The notes below the pieces were generated by a model. The model did not search any database. It saw only the letters and a program-made list of their open reading frames with translations, and had not been told where the DNA came from. 64,000 nucleotides of DNA from Hymenobacter latericoloratus (lineage in GTDB: Bacteria > Bacteroidota > Bacteroidia > Cytophagales > Hymenobacteraceae), in assembly GCF_014199535.1 (NCBI RefSeq), contig NZ_JACHNV010000007.1, positions 110,158 through 174,157 on the forward strand, given 5' to 3'. Positions 8,625 through 17,653 of this stretch are shown in pieces. The first letter of the stretch is position 1; each line of letters begins with the position of its first letter. Position numbers and translations under genes: made by a program.

Positions 8625-9368
8625 CTACGGCTGGCCCAGCGCGTAGCGGATTCCGCCCAGCAGATGCCGCACGAACAGGGGCTCAGTGTAGCTTTCCGCA
8701 GTGTGGCCCCCAGCCGTGTAAAAGGCCCGGCCCCCGTCGTAGGAGTGGTACCAGGCGATGGGGTGGGTGGGGCCGTTGGTGCCGCCGGAGTAGGTGGTTT
8801 CATCCAGGGTAGCCAGAATGGTCAGGCCCGGCCGGATGCTCTTGAAGTTGTACCACTCGTCGGTGCGGGACCAAGTGGCCGGTAGAAAGTCGGTGGCCGG
8901 GTGCTGCTTATCAACGACGCGCACGGTTGCAGTTTGAACAGCGGGGTGGCTACTGAAATAGGCGCCCACCAGCCCGTTGTACCAGGGCCAGTCGTACTCC
9001 GTATCGGTAGCCGCGTGCACCCCCACAAAGCCCTTACCCGCCCGGATGTACTGCTCGAAAGCCGTCTGCTGGACCGGGTTGAGCACATCCTGGGTGGTAT
9101 TCAGAAACACCACGGCCCCGTAAGGTTGCAGCTGCTCCGGGGTGAAGCGAGCGGCGGCGTTGGTAGTGTCAACTGCAAAGCCGTGCTCCGCGCCGAGCTG
9201 CTGAATGGCGCGCAGCCCCGCCGGAATCGACTCGTGCCGGAATCCAGCCGTCTTGTAGAAAACCAGCAGGGCGTGTTTGGCCGGCTTAGGAGGGGTAGGC
9301 GGATTGGAGCCGGTGCAGCCCAGCAGCAGGGTAGTTAGAAGGCCGGTAGGAAGCCAGGGAGTAAGCAT
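8625..9368 (-). CDS. ThuA-like domain lipoprotein
   Basis: From the ATG at 9368 the protein has a lipoprotein signal (LLTTLLLGC, lipid-modified Cys near residue 18), then a ThuA / glutamine-amidotransferase-like fold: LLVFYKTAGFRHESIPAGL, VFLNTTQDVL, FVGVHAATDTEYDW, HPIAWYHSYDGGRAFYTAGGHT. The family is linked to trehalose and other sugar utilisation, but the reaction is unsettled. The lipobox implies an outer-membrane or periplasmic anchor. It is codirectional with the M28 peptidase 126 bp downstream and could share its transcript. Confidence 0.85.
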   Translation of the reverse strand: MLTPWLPTGLLTTLLLGCTGSNPPTPPKPAKHALLVFYKTAGFRHESIPAGLRAIQQLGAEHGFAVDTTNAAARFTPEQLQPYGAVVFLNTTQDVLNPVQQTAFEQYIRAGKGFVGVHAATDTEYDWPWYNGLVGAYFSSHPAVQTATVRVVDKQHPATDFLPATWSRTDEWYNFKSIRPGLTILATLDETTYSGGTNGPTHPIAWYHSYDGGRAFYTAGGHTAESYTEPLFVRHLLGGIRYALGQP

Positions 9369-9494
9369 AAACGAGGGATGTAGGGTATGCAAGTAACGGT
9401 TGCTTTTCCCGGCGTCCCAGGTGGCATTGCCTGGGTTTGGGCAGCTAGCAGGAGTAGGCGGCGGCTTTTACCGACCCAGTGGTGCGGCACCGGC

Positions 9495-11000
9495 TTAGCG
9501 CTCCAGCTTGAAGTCGGGGTCCACGGTAACGCGCTGCGGGGCGGCCGATACGGCCCAGCCAGTGGCGTACATCCAGCGCGTCATGCGGGTGAGCTTGGCC
9601 ACGTCGATGCGCGAAGCCTCGTCGCGGGGGGTGTGGTAATCGGGGTGGAGCAGAGTCGTGAAGAAGATGGCCGGGATGCCCGCGCGGGCGTAGGGCAGGT
9701 GGTCCGAGCGGAAGTACCATCCCTCGGGGTGCCTGGCCTCGTCCCAAGAGGTATCGAGGTTGAATTTGGTGTGGTCCTGGTTGGCTTTCAGGGCCATGTC
9801 AACTAGGGCTTTGGAGTTGCGGTGGGGCGGGATGGAGCCCAGCAAAGCGGCCGAATCAGGAGCATTGCGGCCCATCATGTCGCCATTGAGCACGGCCACG
9901 ATGGAGGCCTTGTTTACTGTGGGGTGCTCGGCGTACCAGCGGGAGCCCAGCAGACCGCGCTCCTCGGCCCCGTGCCACACAAACAGGGCTGAGCGCGCCC
10001 CCGGCCGCTGCTTCCAGGCCCGACCAATAGCCAGCAGGGCCACGCTTACCGTCGCGTTATCATCGGCCCCGTTCCAGATGGAGTCGCCGGCTACGGGCGT
10101 CCCGATGCCGTCGTGGTCGTGGTGGCCGCTGAATAGTACGTGCTCGGCGCGGCGGGCCGGGTCGGTGCCGGGGGCGCGGGCTACCACGTTCATGGAAGGG
10201 TAGAGGTAGTCGTTGGCAGCTAGCTCGGCCTGCAGGCGAGCCCCCTTGGCCCGCAGCTGGGTGGCCACGGCCTGGCGCACCAGCAGAACCGGCACGGAGG
10301 AGGCAGGCAAAGGCATGGAAGGCAACAGGTAGAGGCCATCTTCATAGCGGTGGCCTACAAACTCCAGGCTGGGCTCGGCGGTAGCATCGGCAGTCAGCAC
10401 AATGCCGGCCACTCCGCGGCTGCGTAAGGCGGCGCTCTGCTGCCCAATGCCGGCCAGGGTGTAGCGCATGGCCCAAAGGCTCATCTTGGGAGCCGGGAGG
10501 GGGGTAGGCGCCTGCAGGGGCATGGCTACAATTTTGCCTCGCAGGTCGCGGCGCACCGTGTCGGCCAGGGAGTTGAGCCACACTACCGGCCCATCCAGGC
10601 GGGCATTGAGCGGCGAGGTTACCCAGGCATCTTTCCAAAGGGCCAGGGGTTTGCCGCCGATGGTAAGGCGGGTAGAAGCGGCCACCGTTACGCGGCGCAG
10701 CGGGTAAAACTGAAAGTAGGTGCCATCGTCGCCGGCCGGTTCCAGGCCGGCTTCGCGGGCCCGCTCGGCTACCCACACGGCGGCGCGCAGCTCATCGGGA
10801 GTGCCGGCGCGGCGGCCCCGAAAGTTGTCATCGGCCAGGGCGAACAGGTCGCGCTTCACTTCATCTTCCCGAATAGCACTCAGCAGGGGCTCGCCGGGAG
10901 CTTTGGCCGCGGTGGAAGAGGTAGGGCCAGGCGTGCGGGTGCAGGCTGATAACAGGATGGTGGCCAGGATCAGGCTCGTCAGGAGAGTAGCAAAACGCAT
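9495..11000 (-). CDS. M28 family metallopeptidase, lipoprotein
   Basis: This 501-residue protein starts MRFATLLTSLILATILLSAC, a lipobox signal. A PA-like insert precedes the peptidase domain. The zinc-site motifs of M28 are visible: SGHHDHDG (first His), WNGADDNATVS (bridging Asp), HGAEERGLLGS (general base Glu and Glu ligand), and RSDHLPYARAGIPAIF toward the end. M28 members are secreted aminopeptidases. It probably works at the cell envelope in peptide scavenging, like the M61 enzyme nearby. Confidence 0.9.
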   Translation of the reverse strand: MRFATLLTSLILATILLSACTRTPGPTSSTAAKAPGEPLLSAIREDEVKRDLFALADDNFRGRRAGTPDELRAAVWVAERAREAGLEPAGDDGTYFQFYPLRRVTVAASTRLTIGGKPLALWKDAWVTSPLNARLDGPVVWLNSLADTVRRDLRGKIVAMPLQAPTPLPAPKMSLWAMRYTLAGIGQQSAALRSRGVAGIVLTADATAEPSLEFVGHRYEDGLYLLPSMPLPASSVPVLLVRQAVATQLRAKGARLQAELAANDYLYPSMNVVARAPGTDPARRAEHVLFSGHHDHDGIGTPVAGDSIWNGADDNATVSVALLAIGRAWKQRPGARSALFVWHGAEERGLLGSRWYAEHPTVNKASIVAVLNGDMMGRNAPDSAALLGSIPPHRNSKALVDMALKANQDHTKFNLDTSWDEARHPEGWYFRSDHLPYARAGIPAIFFTTLLHPDYHTPRDEASRIDVAKLTRMTRWMYATGWAVSAAPQRVTVDPDFKLER

Positions 11001-11083
11001 AGGCAGAGGAGAGAGTAGGGTAAGGCTTTGGAAGTCAGGAGGGGCTTAGGTCCTTAAGGTAGGTATTTCAAGTTATGAGCTAT

Positions 11084-11224
11084 GAATTAGAACTAGAGCT
11101 AGTTCCCCTCCTTGGATAAGGAGGGGCCAGGGGTGGTTGACCAGAGCGTTGAACAAATACTAGCTCTAGTTTTTCAACCACCCCCAACCCCTCCTCATCT
11201 GAGGAGGGGAGTTAGTTCTAATTC
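11084..11224. repeat. Paired inverted repeat element (copy 1)
   Basis: Two inverted copies of a hairpin-forming unit (11091-11140 and 11174-11220) flank a 33-bp spacer. Each holds its own small palindrome of the form cccctcctt...aaggagggg plus a gggtggttga / tcaaccaccc end. The outermost 12 bp (11084-11095 and 11213-11224) pair perfectly. The agagctagtt edge recurs in the copies at 50594 and 51383. It fills most of the 315-bp gap between the M28 and RtcB genes. Confidence 0.75.
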
Positions 11225-11315
11225 TAGCTTTAGCCACATATTCCGCAACCTGAATTAGGCAGGGGTGCCTACCAAATCCCGCGAAATACGCGGCATGCGT
11301 TTGAAGTTATACTGG

Positions 11316-12746
11316 TTATTCGCCGCCGTATTTGCTTTTGCCGCCGCCACCGGCATCCATGCGTACAATGCGGGGGCGGAAGGAGCCGAGCACGTCCACG
11401 AGGTCCTGCTGGTGGGCCATTACCTGGTGAATGTCCTTGTAAGCCTGGGGTGCTTCGTCGAGGCCGCCCCCGATGAGTTCGATGCCCTGGTCGCGCAGGA
11501 GGCGGCGCAGTTCTCCCTCGCTTACCTGTTGCTTGGCCTGAGTACGCGAGAGGCGCCGCCCCGCCCCGTGGGAAGCCGACTGAATAGAGTCCTGCTCGCC
11601 GCGGCCGCGCACAATGAAACCAGGAGCCGTCATGGAGCCCGGAATTACGCCCAGCACGCCCTGGCCGGCCGGGGTAGCGCCCTTGCGGTGCACAATGGCC
11701 TCGCGCCCGTCGGGCAGGGTTTCCTTCCAGGCAAAGTTGTGGTGGTTCTCCACTTTGGCCAGGGGCTTTTCGCCGAGGGCCAGGCTGAGGCGGCGGTGAA
11801 TGTCGCGGTGGCAGGCCGAGGCGTAGTCGCCGGCCAGGTTCATGGCCCGCCAGTACTCCTGGCCTTCCTGGCTGTCGAGGTCGAGCCAGGCCAGGTAACG
11901 CGCCTCGGGTGGCAGGGGGCACTTCTGCATGGCTACTTTGGTGTAGTGCTGGGCAATGGCCGCACCCAGCCCCCGGGAGCCGGAGTGGGAAAGCAGGCCC
12001 AGGTATTGGCCAATGGGCACGCCCAGCTCGTTGTCTTCGGTGGTAATATCCACAATGCCCCACTCCACGAAGTGGTTGCCGGAGCCCGAGGAGCCAAGCT
12101 GGTTGATGGCCGCTTCCCGCTTGCCCTTCACCACCGGAATTTCCCGGAACTCGGGCCGGTCCAGAATGGGGTCGTCGGCGGGATTCTTAAACACTTCCTT
12201 AGCCCCAAAGCGGGTGTGGTTGTGCAGTAGCTTTTTCAATTCCTGGGTGCGCTGATCGAGGTAGCGCGGGGGCAGCTCAAACACCGAAAGGGCCATGCGG
12301 CAGCCAATATCCATGCCCACCCCGTAGGGAATCACGGCATTATCTACGGCCAACACCCCGCCAATGGGCAGCCCGTAGCCCTGGTGAGCATCGGGCATGA
12401 GGGCCCCGTCCAGGGTTACCGGGAGCTTCATAGCGGTGTCCATCTGCTTGCGGGCGCCATCCTCAATAAAGGCCTCGCCGTAGCGGCGGTAGTCCTTGAT
12501 TTCGAGGCTCAGGGTTACGTCGCGGCTGGGGTCGGGCACGAATTCCTTGGCCAGCTCGCGCCACAGCGAGTCGCGGAGGTAGGCGTAGGGGTCTTCCTTT
12601 ATTTTCTGAAGCAGAGCCAGGGCGCTGCCTTTGTCCATCTTCTTGAGTTGGCGGTCTTCCAGAATATCCAGGGCCAGGGTAGTGGCGCGGCCTTCGGGGT
12701 AGCCAATCTTGCGCAGGTCGTTGCCGCGCAGCTTTTGCGTTGCCAT
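11316..12746 (-). CDS. rtcB: RNA-splicing ligase RtcB
   Basis: This 476-residue protein has all RtcB landmarks: DAHQGYGLPIGG (His121 region), the metal-binding cysteine in GVGMDIGCRMAL (Cys149), GSSGSGNHFVEWG, HSGSRGLG and the guanylylated histidine in SHGAGRRLSR (about His393). RtcB joins 2',3'-cyclic-phosphate or 3'-phosphate ends to 5'-OH ends with GTP and Mn2+, in RNA repair or tRNA splicing. No archease or rtcA/rtcR gene is adjacent. The gene is transcribed alone, bounded by a repeat downstream and a 391-bp gap upstream. Confidence 0.93.
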   Translation of the reverse strand: MATQKLRGNDLRKIGYPEGRATTLALDILEDRQLKKMDKGSALALLQKIKEDPYAYLRDSLWRELAKEFVPDPSRDVTLSLEIKDYRRYGEAFIEDGARKQMDTAMKLPVTLDGALMPDAHQGYGLPIGGVLAVDNAVIPYGVGMDIGCRMALSVFELPPRYLDQRTQELKKLLHNHTRFGAKEVFKNPADDPILDRPEFREIPVVKGKREAAINQLGSSGSGNHFVEWGIVDITTEDNELGVPIGQYLGLLSHSGSRGLGAAIAQHYTKVAMQKCPLPPEARYLAWLDLDSQEGQEYWRAMNLAGDYASACHRDIHRRLSLALGEKPLAKVENHHNFAWKETLPDGREAIVHRKGATPAGQGVLGVIPGSMTAPGFIVRGRGEQDSIQSASHGAGRRLSRTQAKQQVSEGELRRLLRDQGIELIGGGLDEAPQAYKDIHQVMAHQQDLVDVLGSFRPRIVRMDAGGGGKSKYGGE

Positions 12747-13137
12747 AGTCAGGGAGGGGTAGGGTGGTAAGAGGGTTGTAGCGTGATTTCGGGGTAGGGG
12801 TTATGGCCGAGCTTTGTTTCAGCTGCCCCGGTCCGACGCTACATGTGCCCGCTTGATTGCCGTTCATGCCTCTAGAGCAGCATCCGCCTACTCCCTTTGT
12901 TTGCCTGAACCCAGCCGGACATACGCCAGCATAAAACCGACCGGGTGGATGCCTCCGGCGTTACACCGGGGTCGGAAGCGCAGGCTTCAGTACAGGTGCT
13001 GAGGCCCAACTCATAGGCCGCTGCTACGGTTTAGCTGGCGGGTTTGCTGAACCCGACGGTGGAAACTTGTGGGTTAGTTTCGCGTTTTCGATGTCATGGC
13101 TGTCGGCACTTGCCGACACTACCAGCTTCTTCTTCCT
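12747..13137. promoter_or_regulatory. Divergent intergenic region between rtcB and selO
   Basis: This 391-bp gap separates two divergent genes, so it must hold promoters for both. I see no palindrome, riboswitch-like conserved core or clear -7/-33 pair. An in-frame ATG at 13096 upstream of selO is considered and rejected as the start. Confidence 0.35.
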
Positions 13138-14739
13138 ATGACTACTACCCCCCAATCAATAGATCAGGCTTCGTTCCGGAACTCCTTTGTAGAAGAGCTG
13201 CGCGGTGAAGCTTCCATGGACAAAAACCCGCGCCAGGTGCCCGGCTACCACTACTCACGCGTGGACCCTACCCCCGTGCCGGACCCCCACCTGCTGGCCT
13301 GGTCCGAGGAGCTGGCAGCCTTCCTGGGGCTGCAGCGCCCGCCGGAGCGCGGCCCGGCCGTAGAGGTCTTAGCCGGCAACCGGCAGGCCGCTACCATGAA
13401 ACCCTTTGCGGCTCGCTACGGCGGCCACCAGTTCGGGAACTGGGCCGGGCAGCTCGGCGACGGTCGGGCCATTTCTTTGGGCGAGCTGACCGCCGTGGAT
13501 GGTACTACCTGGGAAGTTCAGCTGAAAGGTGCCGGGCCCACTCCCTACTCGCGCCGCGCCGATGGGCGGGCCGTGTTGCGCTCCTCGGTGCGAGAATTTC
13601 TGTGTTCCGAGGCTATGTACCACCTGGGCGTGCCCACCACCCGCGCCCTGAGCCTGGTAGCCACCGGCGACGAGGTAATCCGGGACATGTTCTACAATGG
13701 CAACGCCCGCCCCGAGCCCGGCGCCATTGTGGCCCGGGTGGCGCCTACCTTCGTGCGCTTCGGCAACTTCCAGATTTTCCTGGCCACCGGCGAGATGGAC
13801 AACCTGCGCGCCCTGGCCGACTACGTCATCCGGCGCCATTACCCCGAGCTGGGCGAGCCTTCGCCGGAGGTGTACGCCCGCTGGTTTGAGGAAGTCTGCC
13901 GCCGCACGGCCATCATGATTGCGCACTGGCAGTCGGTGGGGTTTGTGCACGGGGTGATGAACACCGACAACATGAGCATTCTGGGCCTGACCATCGACTA
14001 CGGTCCCTACGGCTGGCTGGAGCCCTACGACCCTGACTGGACGCCCAATACCACCGACTTTGGGGGGCGGCGCTACGCCTTCGGGCAGCAGCCGCGGGTA
14101 GCCCTGTGGAACCTGATGCAGCTGGGCCAGGCCATTTTGCCCCTGGTCAGTGGGGTAGAGGCCCTGAATCCGTCGCTGGATGTGTACATCAACACCCTGG
14201 GTACTACCCGCTACGAGATAATGCTGGGCAAGCTCGGGCTCACGGCCGGCAACCCGGAGGAAGACCAGGCGCTGTTTGAAGCGCTGGAGCAGGCCCTGGC
14301 CGAGTCGGAAGTGGATATGACCGTGTTCTTCCGGCAGTTGTCGCACACCGCCCCGGCCGTGCTGGCGGCTCCGGAAAACGGCGACGCGCAGTGGCGGGAG
14401 CTGCTGGCGGCCGCTGCCTACTCCATGGCTCCGGCTGAAGAGCAGGCGCTACTGGGCTGGCTGCAACGCTATTTTGTACGCCTGCAGCAGGAGCAGGCCT
14501 CGCCGGAGACTATCCGGGAGAAGATGCTGGCGGCCAACCCCAAGTACGTGCTGCGCAACTACCTGGCCCAGCAGGCCATTGAAGCCGCCGAAACCGGCGA
14601 CCTGAGTTTGCTCAGCCGGCTAATGGAAGTGCTGAAAAAGCCCTTCGATGAGCAGCCCGAGCACCACGACCTGGCCGCCAAGCGCCCCGACTGGGCCCGC
14701 GACAAGCCCGGCAGCGCTACCCTCTCCTGCAGCTCGTAA
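13138..14739 (+). CDS. selO: SelO/YdiU family protein adenylyltransferase (AMPylase)
   Basis: This 533-residue pseudokinase-fold protein has signatures including AARYGGHQFGNWAGQLGDGRA (roughly residues 82-102), LKGAGPTPYSRRADGRAVLRSSVREFL and GVMNTDNMSILGLTIDYGPYG. SelO transfers AMP to Ser/Thr/Tyr of target proteins and has been tied to redox stress. The C-terminus ends in CSS, placing a cysteine at the antepenultimate position where the eukaryotic proteins carry selenocysteine. I prefer the ATG at 13138 (MTTTPQS) to the upstream ATG at 13096, whose extra 14 residues are not family-like. Confidence 0.93.
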   Translation: MTTTPQSIDQASFRNSFVEELRGEASMDKNPRQVPGYHYSRVDPTPVPDPHLLAWSEELAAFLGLQRPPERGPAVEVLAGNRQAATMKPFAARYGGHQFGNWAGQLGDGRAISLGELTAVDGTTWEVQLKGAGPTPYSRRADGRAVLRSSVREFLCSEAMYHLGVPTTRALSLVATGDEVIRDMFYNGNARPEPGAIVARVAPTFVRFGNFQIFLATGEMDNLRALADYVIRRHYPELGEPSPEVYARWFEEVCRRTAIMIAHWQSVGFVHGVMNTDNMSILGLTIDYGPYGWLEPYDPDWTPNTTDFGGRRYAFGQQPRVALWNLMQLGQAILPLVSGVEALNPSLDVYINTLGTTRYEIMLGKLGLTAGNPEEDQALFEALEQALAESEVDMTVFFRQLSHTAPAVLAAPENGDAQWRELLAAAAYSMAPAEEQALLGWLQRYFVRLQQEQASPETIREKMLAANPKYVLRNYLAQQAIEAAETGDLSLLSRLMEVLKKPFDEQPEHHDLAAKRPDWARDKPGSATLSCSS

Positions 14740-14797
14740 AGGGTTGGGGAGAAGGCAAGGGGTAGGAGAAGTCGGCTAACCGGCTAACCAAAAACGT

Positions 14798-14895
14798 CTG
14801 TCCTCCTGAGCGCAGCGAAGGACCTCTCCTGCTTCGTTATAATGCTATCTAAATAGCCGGCGGTAGAGGTTTTTTACTTAGGCTCAGGAGAACAG
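14798..14895. repeat. Dispersed palindromic repeat of the cctgagcgcagcgaaggac type
   Basis: Arms 14798-14810 and 14883-14895 are inverted with one mismatch, and the left arm continues into the gcgcagcgaaggacct core. This core is widely dispersed in bacterial genomes. It lies between selO and the LRR kinase gene, where it could also act as a weak terminator. Confidence 0.5.
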
Positions 14896-14956
14896 GCGGG
14901 GCTGCATTGCAGCAGGCCATGATGCCCGTCCGGTCTTCCTTTCTCACCTTTGCCGC

Positions 14957-16291
14957 ATGCACACGCTTGCTCAACTACGCGCCGGGGAGCTGGCCGGCGC
15001 CACCCGCCTCGATTTATCCGAAGGGCTAAGAGAGTTCCCCCGCGAAATCTTCGACCTGGCCGATACCCTGGAAGTCCTGAACCTGAGCGGCAACCGTCTC
15101 TCGGCCCTACCCCCGGACCTGGGGCGGCTGCAGAAGCTACGTATCCTGTTCTGCTCCGACAACCAGTTCACTGCCCTGCCCGAGGTGCTGGGCGAGTGTC
15201 CGGAGCTGAGTATGATCGGGTTCAAGGCCAACCAGATTCAGGCCCTGCCCGCCGCGGCCCTACCGCCCAAGCTGCGCTGGCTGATTCTGACCGACAACCA
15301 GCTTCCGGAACTGCCGCCGGAAATTGGGAGCTGCCCGCACCTGCAGAAGCTGATGCTGGCCGGCAACCAGCTCCGGGAACTGCCCGAAACCCTGGCCAGC
15401 TGCACCAACCTGGAGCTGCTCCGGATTGCGGCCAACCGCTTCACCAGCCTGCCGGAGTGGCTTCTGGCTATGCCCCGCCTGAGCTGGCTGGCGTTTGCCG
15501 GCAACCCCTTCAGCGAGCCCGCCCAGGCCGCGGCGGAAGCGCGTAGTCCTATTCAGGCCATCAACTGGAATGAGCTGATTATAGAGCACAAGCTGGGCGA
15601 AGGCGCTTCGGGGGTGATTTCGCGGGCGCAGTGGCAGCCGGCGGCTTCTGCTCCGCAGGCCGTAGCCGTCAAGGTCTTCAAGGGCCAGATAACCAGCGAC
15701 GGGCTCCCCCACAGCGAAATGGTGGCCTGCATCAGCGCCGGCACCCACCCCAACCTGATTGGGGTGAAGGGCCGGCTAACCAACTCCCCCGGCACCGAAG
15801 GCCTGGTGCTGGCGCTGATTGACCCAGCCTTCCGCATCCTGGCCGGTCCGCCCAGCTTCGCCTCCTGCACCCGCGACGTGTACGCCCCCGGCGCCCATTT
15901 CGCGCCCGAAGCGGCTTTGCGTATTGCCCAAGGGGTAGCCGGGGCAGTGGCTCACCTGCACGCCCGCGGTATATTGCACGGCGACGTGTACGCCCACAAC
16001 ATCCTCACTAGTCCCGCCGGCCAGGCCCTGCTCAGCGACTTCGGCGCGGCTGGCTTTTTCACGGCCGGCCAGCCAGCTGTTGCCCTGGCCCTGCAGCGCC
16101 TGGAGGTGCGGGCCTTCGGGTGTTTGCTGGAAGAGCTGCTGGAGCGCACGGATTTTGCCGCTGTGCCAGCCGCGGCGCAGGCGCTGTGGGCGCTGCAGCA
16201 GCAGTGCGTGCAGCCCAGCGTAGGGGCCCGGCCCCTGTTTCGGGAGGTGATGGACGTGTTGGCCGAGGTTTCGGCGGCAGAAGCGGGGTAG
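14957..16291 (+). CDS. Leucine-rich-repeat protein kinase
   Basis: This 444-residue protein joins two domains. Residues 15-190 form about seven LRR units (LEVLNLSGNRLSALPPDLG, LRWLILTDNQLPELPPEIG, LQKLMLAGNQLRELPETLA). Residues 205-440 form an eukaryotic-like Ser/Thr kinase with a glycine loop GEGASG (214-219), VAVKVFK (Lys239), a catalytic loop HGDVYAHN (Asp343) and DFGAA (Asp361). HRD is replaced by HGD, as in some bacterial kinases. No transmembrane segment is seen, so it is probably cytoplasmic. LRRs would select the partner protein. No cognate phosphatase is adjacent and the substrate is unknown. Confidence 0.88.
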   Translation: MHTLAQLRAGELAGATRLDLSEGLREFPREIFDLADTLEVLNLSGNRLSALPPDLGRLQKLRILFCSDNQFTALPEVLGECPELSMIGFKANQIQALPAAALPPKLRWLILTDNQLPELPPEIGSCPHLQKLMLAGNQLRELPETLASCTNLELLRIAANRFTSLPEWLLAMPRLSWLAFAGNPFSEPAQAAAEARSPIQAINWNELIIEHKLGEGASGVISRAQWQPAASAPQAVAVKVFKGQITSDGLPHSEMVACISAGTHPNLIGVKGRLTNSPGTEGLVLALIDPAFRILAGPPSFASCTRDVYAPGAHFAPEAALRIAQGVAGAVAHLHARGILHGDVYAHNILTSPAGQALLSDFGAAGFFTAGQPAVALALQRLEVRAFGCLLEELLERTDFAAVPAAAQALWALQQQCVQPSVGARPLFREVMDVLAEVSAAEAG

Positions 16292-16322
16292 GACCTACCC
16301 CCGGTGGGGCGGCCACCCTCCG

Positions 16323-16715
16323 TTACGCTTGGCGCAGCAGCCAGGCGTAGGCCGTGGCTACATCATCGAACAGTACTACCATGGGCCTGGTGACAAACTG
16401 CATGGCCGTATCCATAGACTTGCGCGCCGACCAGTTGGACGGGCACACCCAGGCCACAAACTGCATGCCTTCATCGGCCAGGGCCTGGTAGTACTCACCG
16501 CCTACCCACCGGGCGCCTTCTTCCCAGCTGCTGGTTACCTGGCTGTTATCGTTGAGCATCTTGTGGCAGGGGCGCTGGTGTAAGTGCCGCAGCACCAAGT
16601 GGCCACCCGACTGGGCCGAGGCCGCGTCGTGCACCCCGCGCCATTCCACGTATAGCCAGGCATGGTCGGGGTCAAAGGAAATGGAAAGCGGGGGCGAGTC
16701 GTAGAGAAGTTCCAT
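16323..16715 (-). CDS. SpoIIAA/STAS-like hypothetical protein
   Basis: The ATG at 16715 gives MELLYDSPPLSISFDPDHAWLYVEW, a beta-hairpin opening followed by alternating helices and strands (YQALADEGMQFVAWV, AMQFVTRPMVVLFDDVATAYAWL). This is the layout of SpoIIAA-like single-domain proteins. The protein at 57490-57966 has a similar opening and length and looks paralogous. The biochemical role is unknown. The gene is divergent from msrB with an 86-bp shared promoter region. Confidence 0.55.
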   Translation of the reverse strand: MELLYDSPPLSISFDPDHAWLYVEWRGVHDAASAQSGGHLVLRHLHQRPCHKMLNDNSQVTSSWEEGARWVGGEYYQALADEGMQFVAWVCPSNWSARKSMDTAMQFVTRPMVVLFDDVATAYAWLLRQA

Positions 16716-16801
16716 GCACAGACAGAATGAGCGTAGCGGGTGTGCCTCGCTTACCATCTGAAAGTAAGCAGGTTAAGCTGTAACCTCAACGTAAAGGTAG
16801 T

Positions 16802-17251
16802 ATGATCCGCTGGATAGACGTTCTGAAATTTGCCAAATACAGCAACCCCGAGCCCCCGCGCCGCCTGGAGCTGCCCGAGGCCGCGTGGCAGGAGCAGTTA
16901 AGCCCCGCCCAATTTCAGGTGCTGCGCCAGAAAGCCACCGAGCCGCCCTACCGCAACGCCTACTGCCGCTCCTACGAGCCGGGCGTGTACACCTGCGCCG
17001 GCTGCGGCACCGTGCTCTTTGATTCGGCCACGAAGTACCACGCCATATCGGGCTGGCCCAGCTTCACCCAGCCAGCGGCCAAAAACGTTATCCGCTACGC
17101 CTTCGATTCCAGCTACCACATGGAGCGCATCGAGGCCCTGTGCAACGTTTGCGGCGGCCACCTGGGCCACGTTTTCCCCGACGGGCCCGAGCCCAGCGGC
17201 TTGCGCTACTGCCTGAATTCTGAGAGTTTGTTGCGGTTGTCGCTGGGCTAG
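16802..17251 (+). CDS. msrB: Peptide-methionine (R)-S-oxide reductase MsrB
   Basis: This 149-residue protein has both zinc-binding pairs (CAGC and CNVC), the GWPSF substrate motif, and the catalytic cysteine in GLRYCLNSESL (Cys137). MsrB reduces the R-epimer of methionine sulfoxide in oxidised proteins using thioredoxin. There is no signal peptide, so it acts in the cytoplasm. It is not fused to or next to msrA. Confidence 0.95.
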   Translation: MIRWIDVLKFAKYSNPEPPRRLELPEAAWQEQLSPAQFQVLRQKATEPPYRNAYCRSYEPGVYTCAGCGTVLFDSATKYHAISGWPSFTQPAAKNVIRYAFDSSYHMERIEALCNVCGGHLGHVFPDGPEPSGLRYCLNSESLLRLSLG

Positions 17252-17274
17252 AGGCCTGCTTGACTAACATTAAA

Positions 17275-17487
17275 TCAGTCGAAGACAGCTACTGACGTTA
17301 TTTTGTATGTGCCTTGTTTCCGTTCAATAAGCAGTGTCATAGCGGCAGCACTATACACATCCGGCTCTGGCACACTGCCCCGTACCTTTCCATCCATAGT
17401 TTGCAGAGTAAGCCAGCCTTTCTGTACGGCTGCCTCGGCTCGTTCCTCATTGAAAAGCAGCACCGGGTAAGCTAAAGTTGCCAGCAC
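17275..17487 (-). CDS. Short hypothetical protein, possibly a gene remnant
   Basis: The frame is 70 residues from a GTG at 17487; an in-frame TAG ten codons upstream fixes the longest possible start. The text (AYPVLLFNEERAEAAVQKGWLTLQTMDGK...IERKQGTYKITSVAVFD) reads like real protein, and local GC is lower than in flanking genes. No family is recognised. It could be the 3' end of a truncated gene. Confidence 0.35.
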   Translation of the reverse strand: MLATLAYPVLLFNEERAEAAVQKGWLTLQTMDGKVRGSVPEPDVYSAAAMTLLIERKQGTYKITSVAVFD

Positions 17488-17653
17488 CCGGCTGCCCTGT
17501 GTAGCACGGCAATGCTACCAGGGTAGTATCAGTCCTTGCTCGTCATCAAACCAAGGGACAGGGAAAAATAGCCTACGGCGCGGGTAGGCACGGCAGGGCA
17601 AGGTGATGTGGGTAGTGGCCACGCGGGCTACCCCCGCTATCGGACCAAAACCG

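Noticed and set aside
13096..13137. Upstream ATG as the start of selO
   Set aside because: The extra 14 residues are not family-like, and the ATG at 13138 gives MTTTPQS directly before the conserved region.
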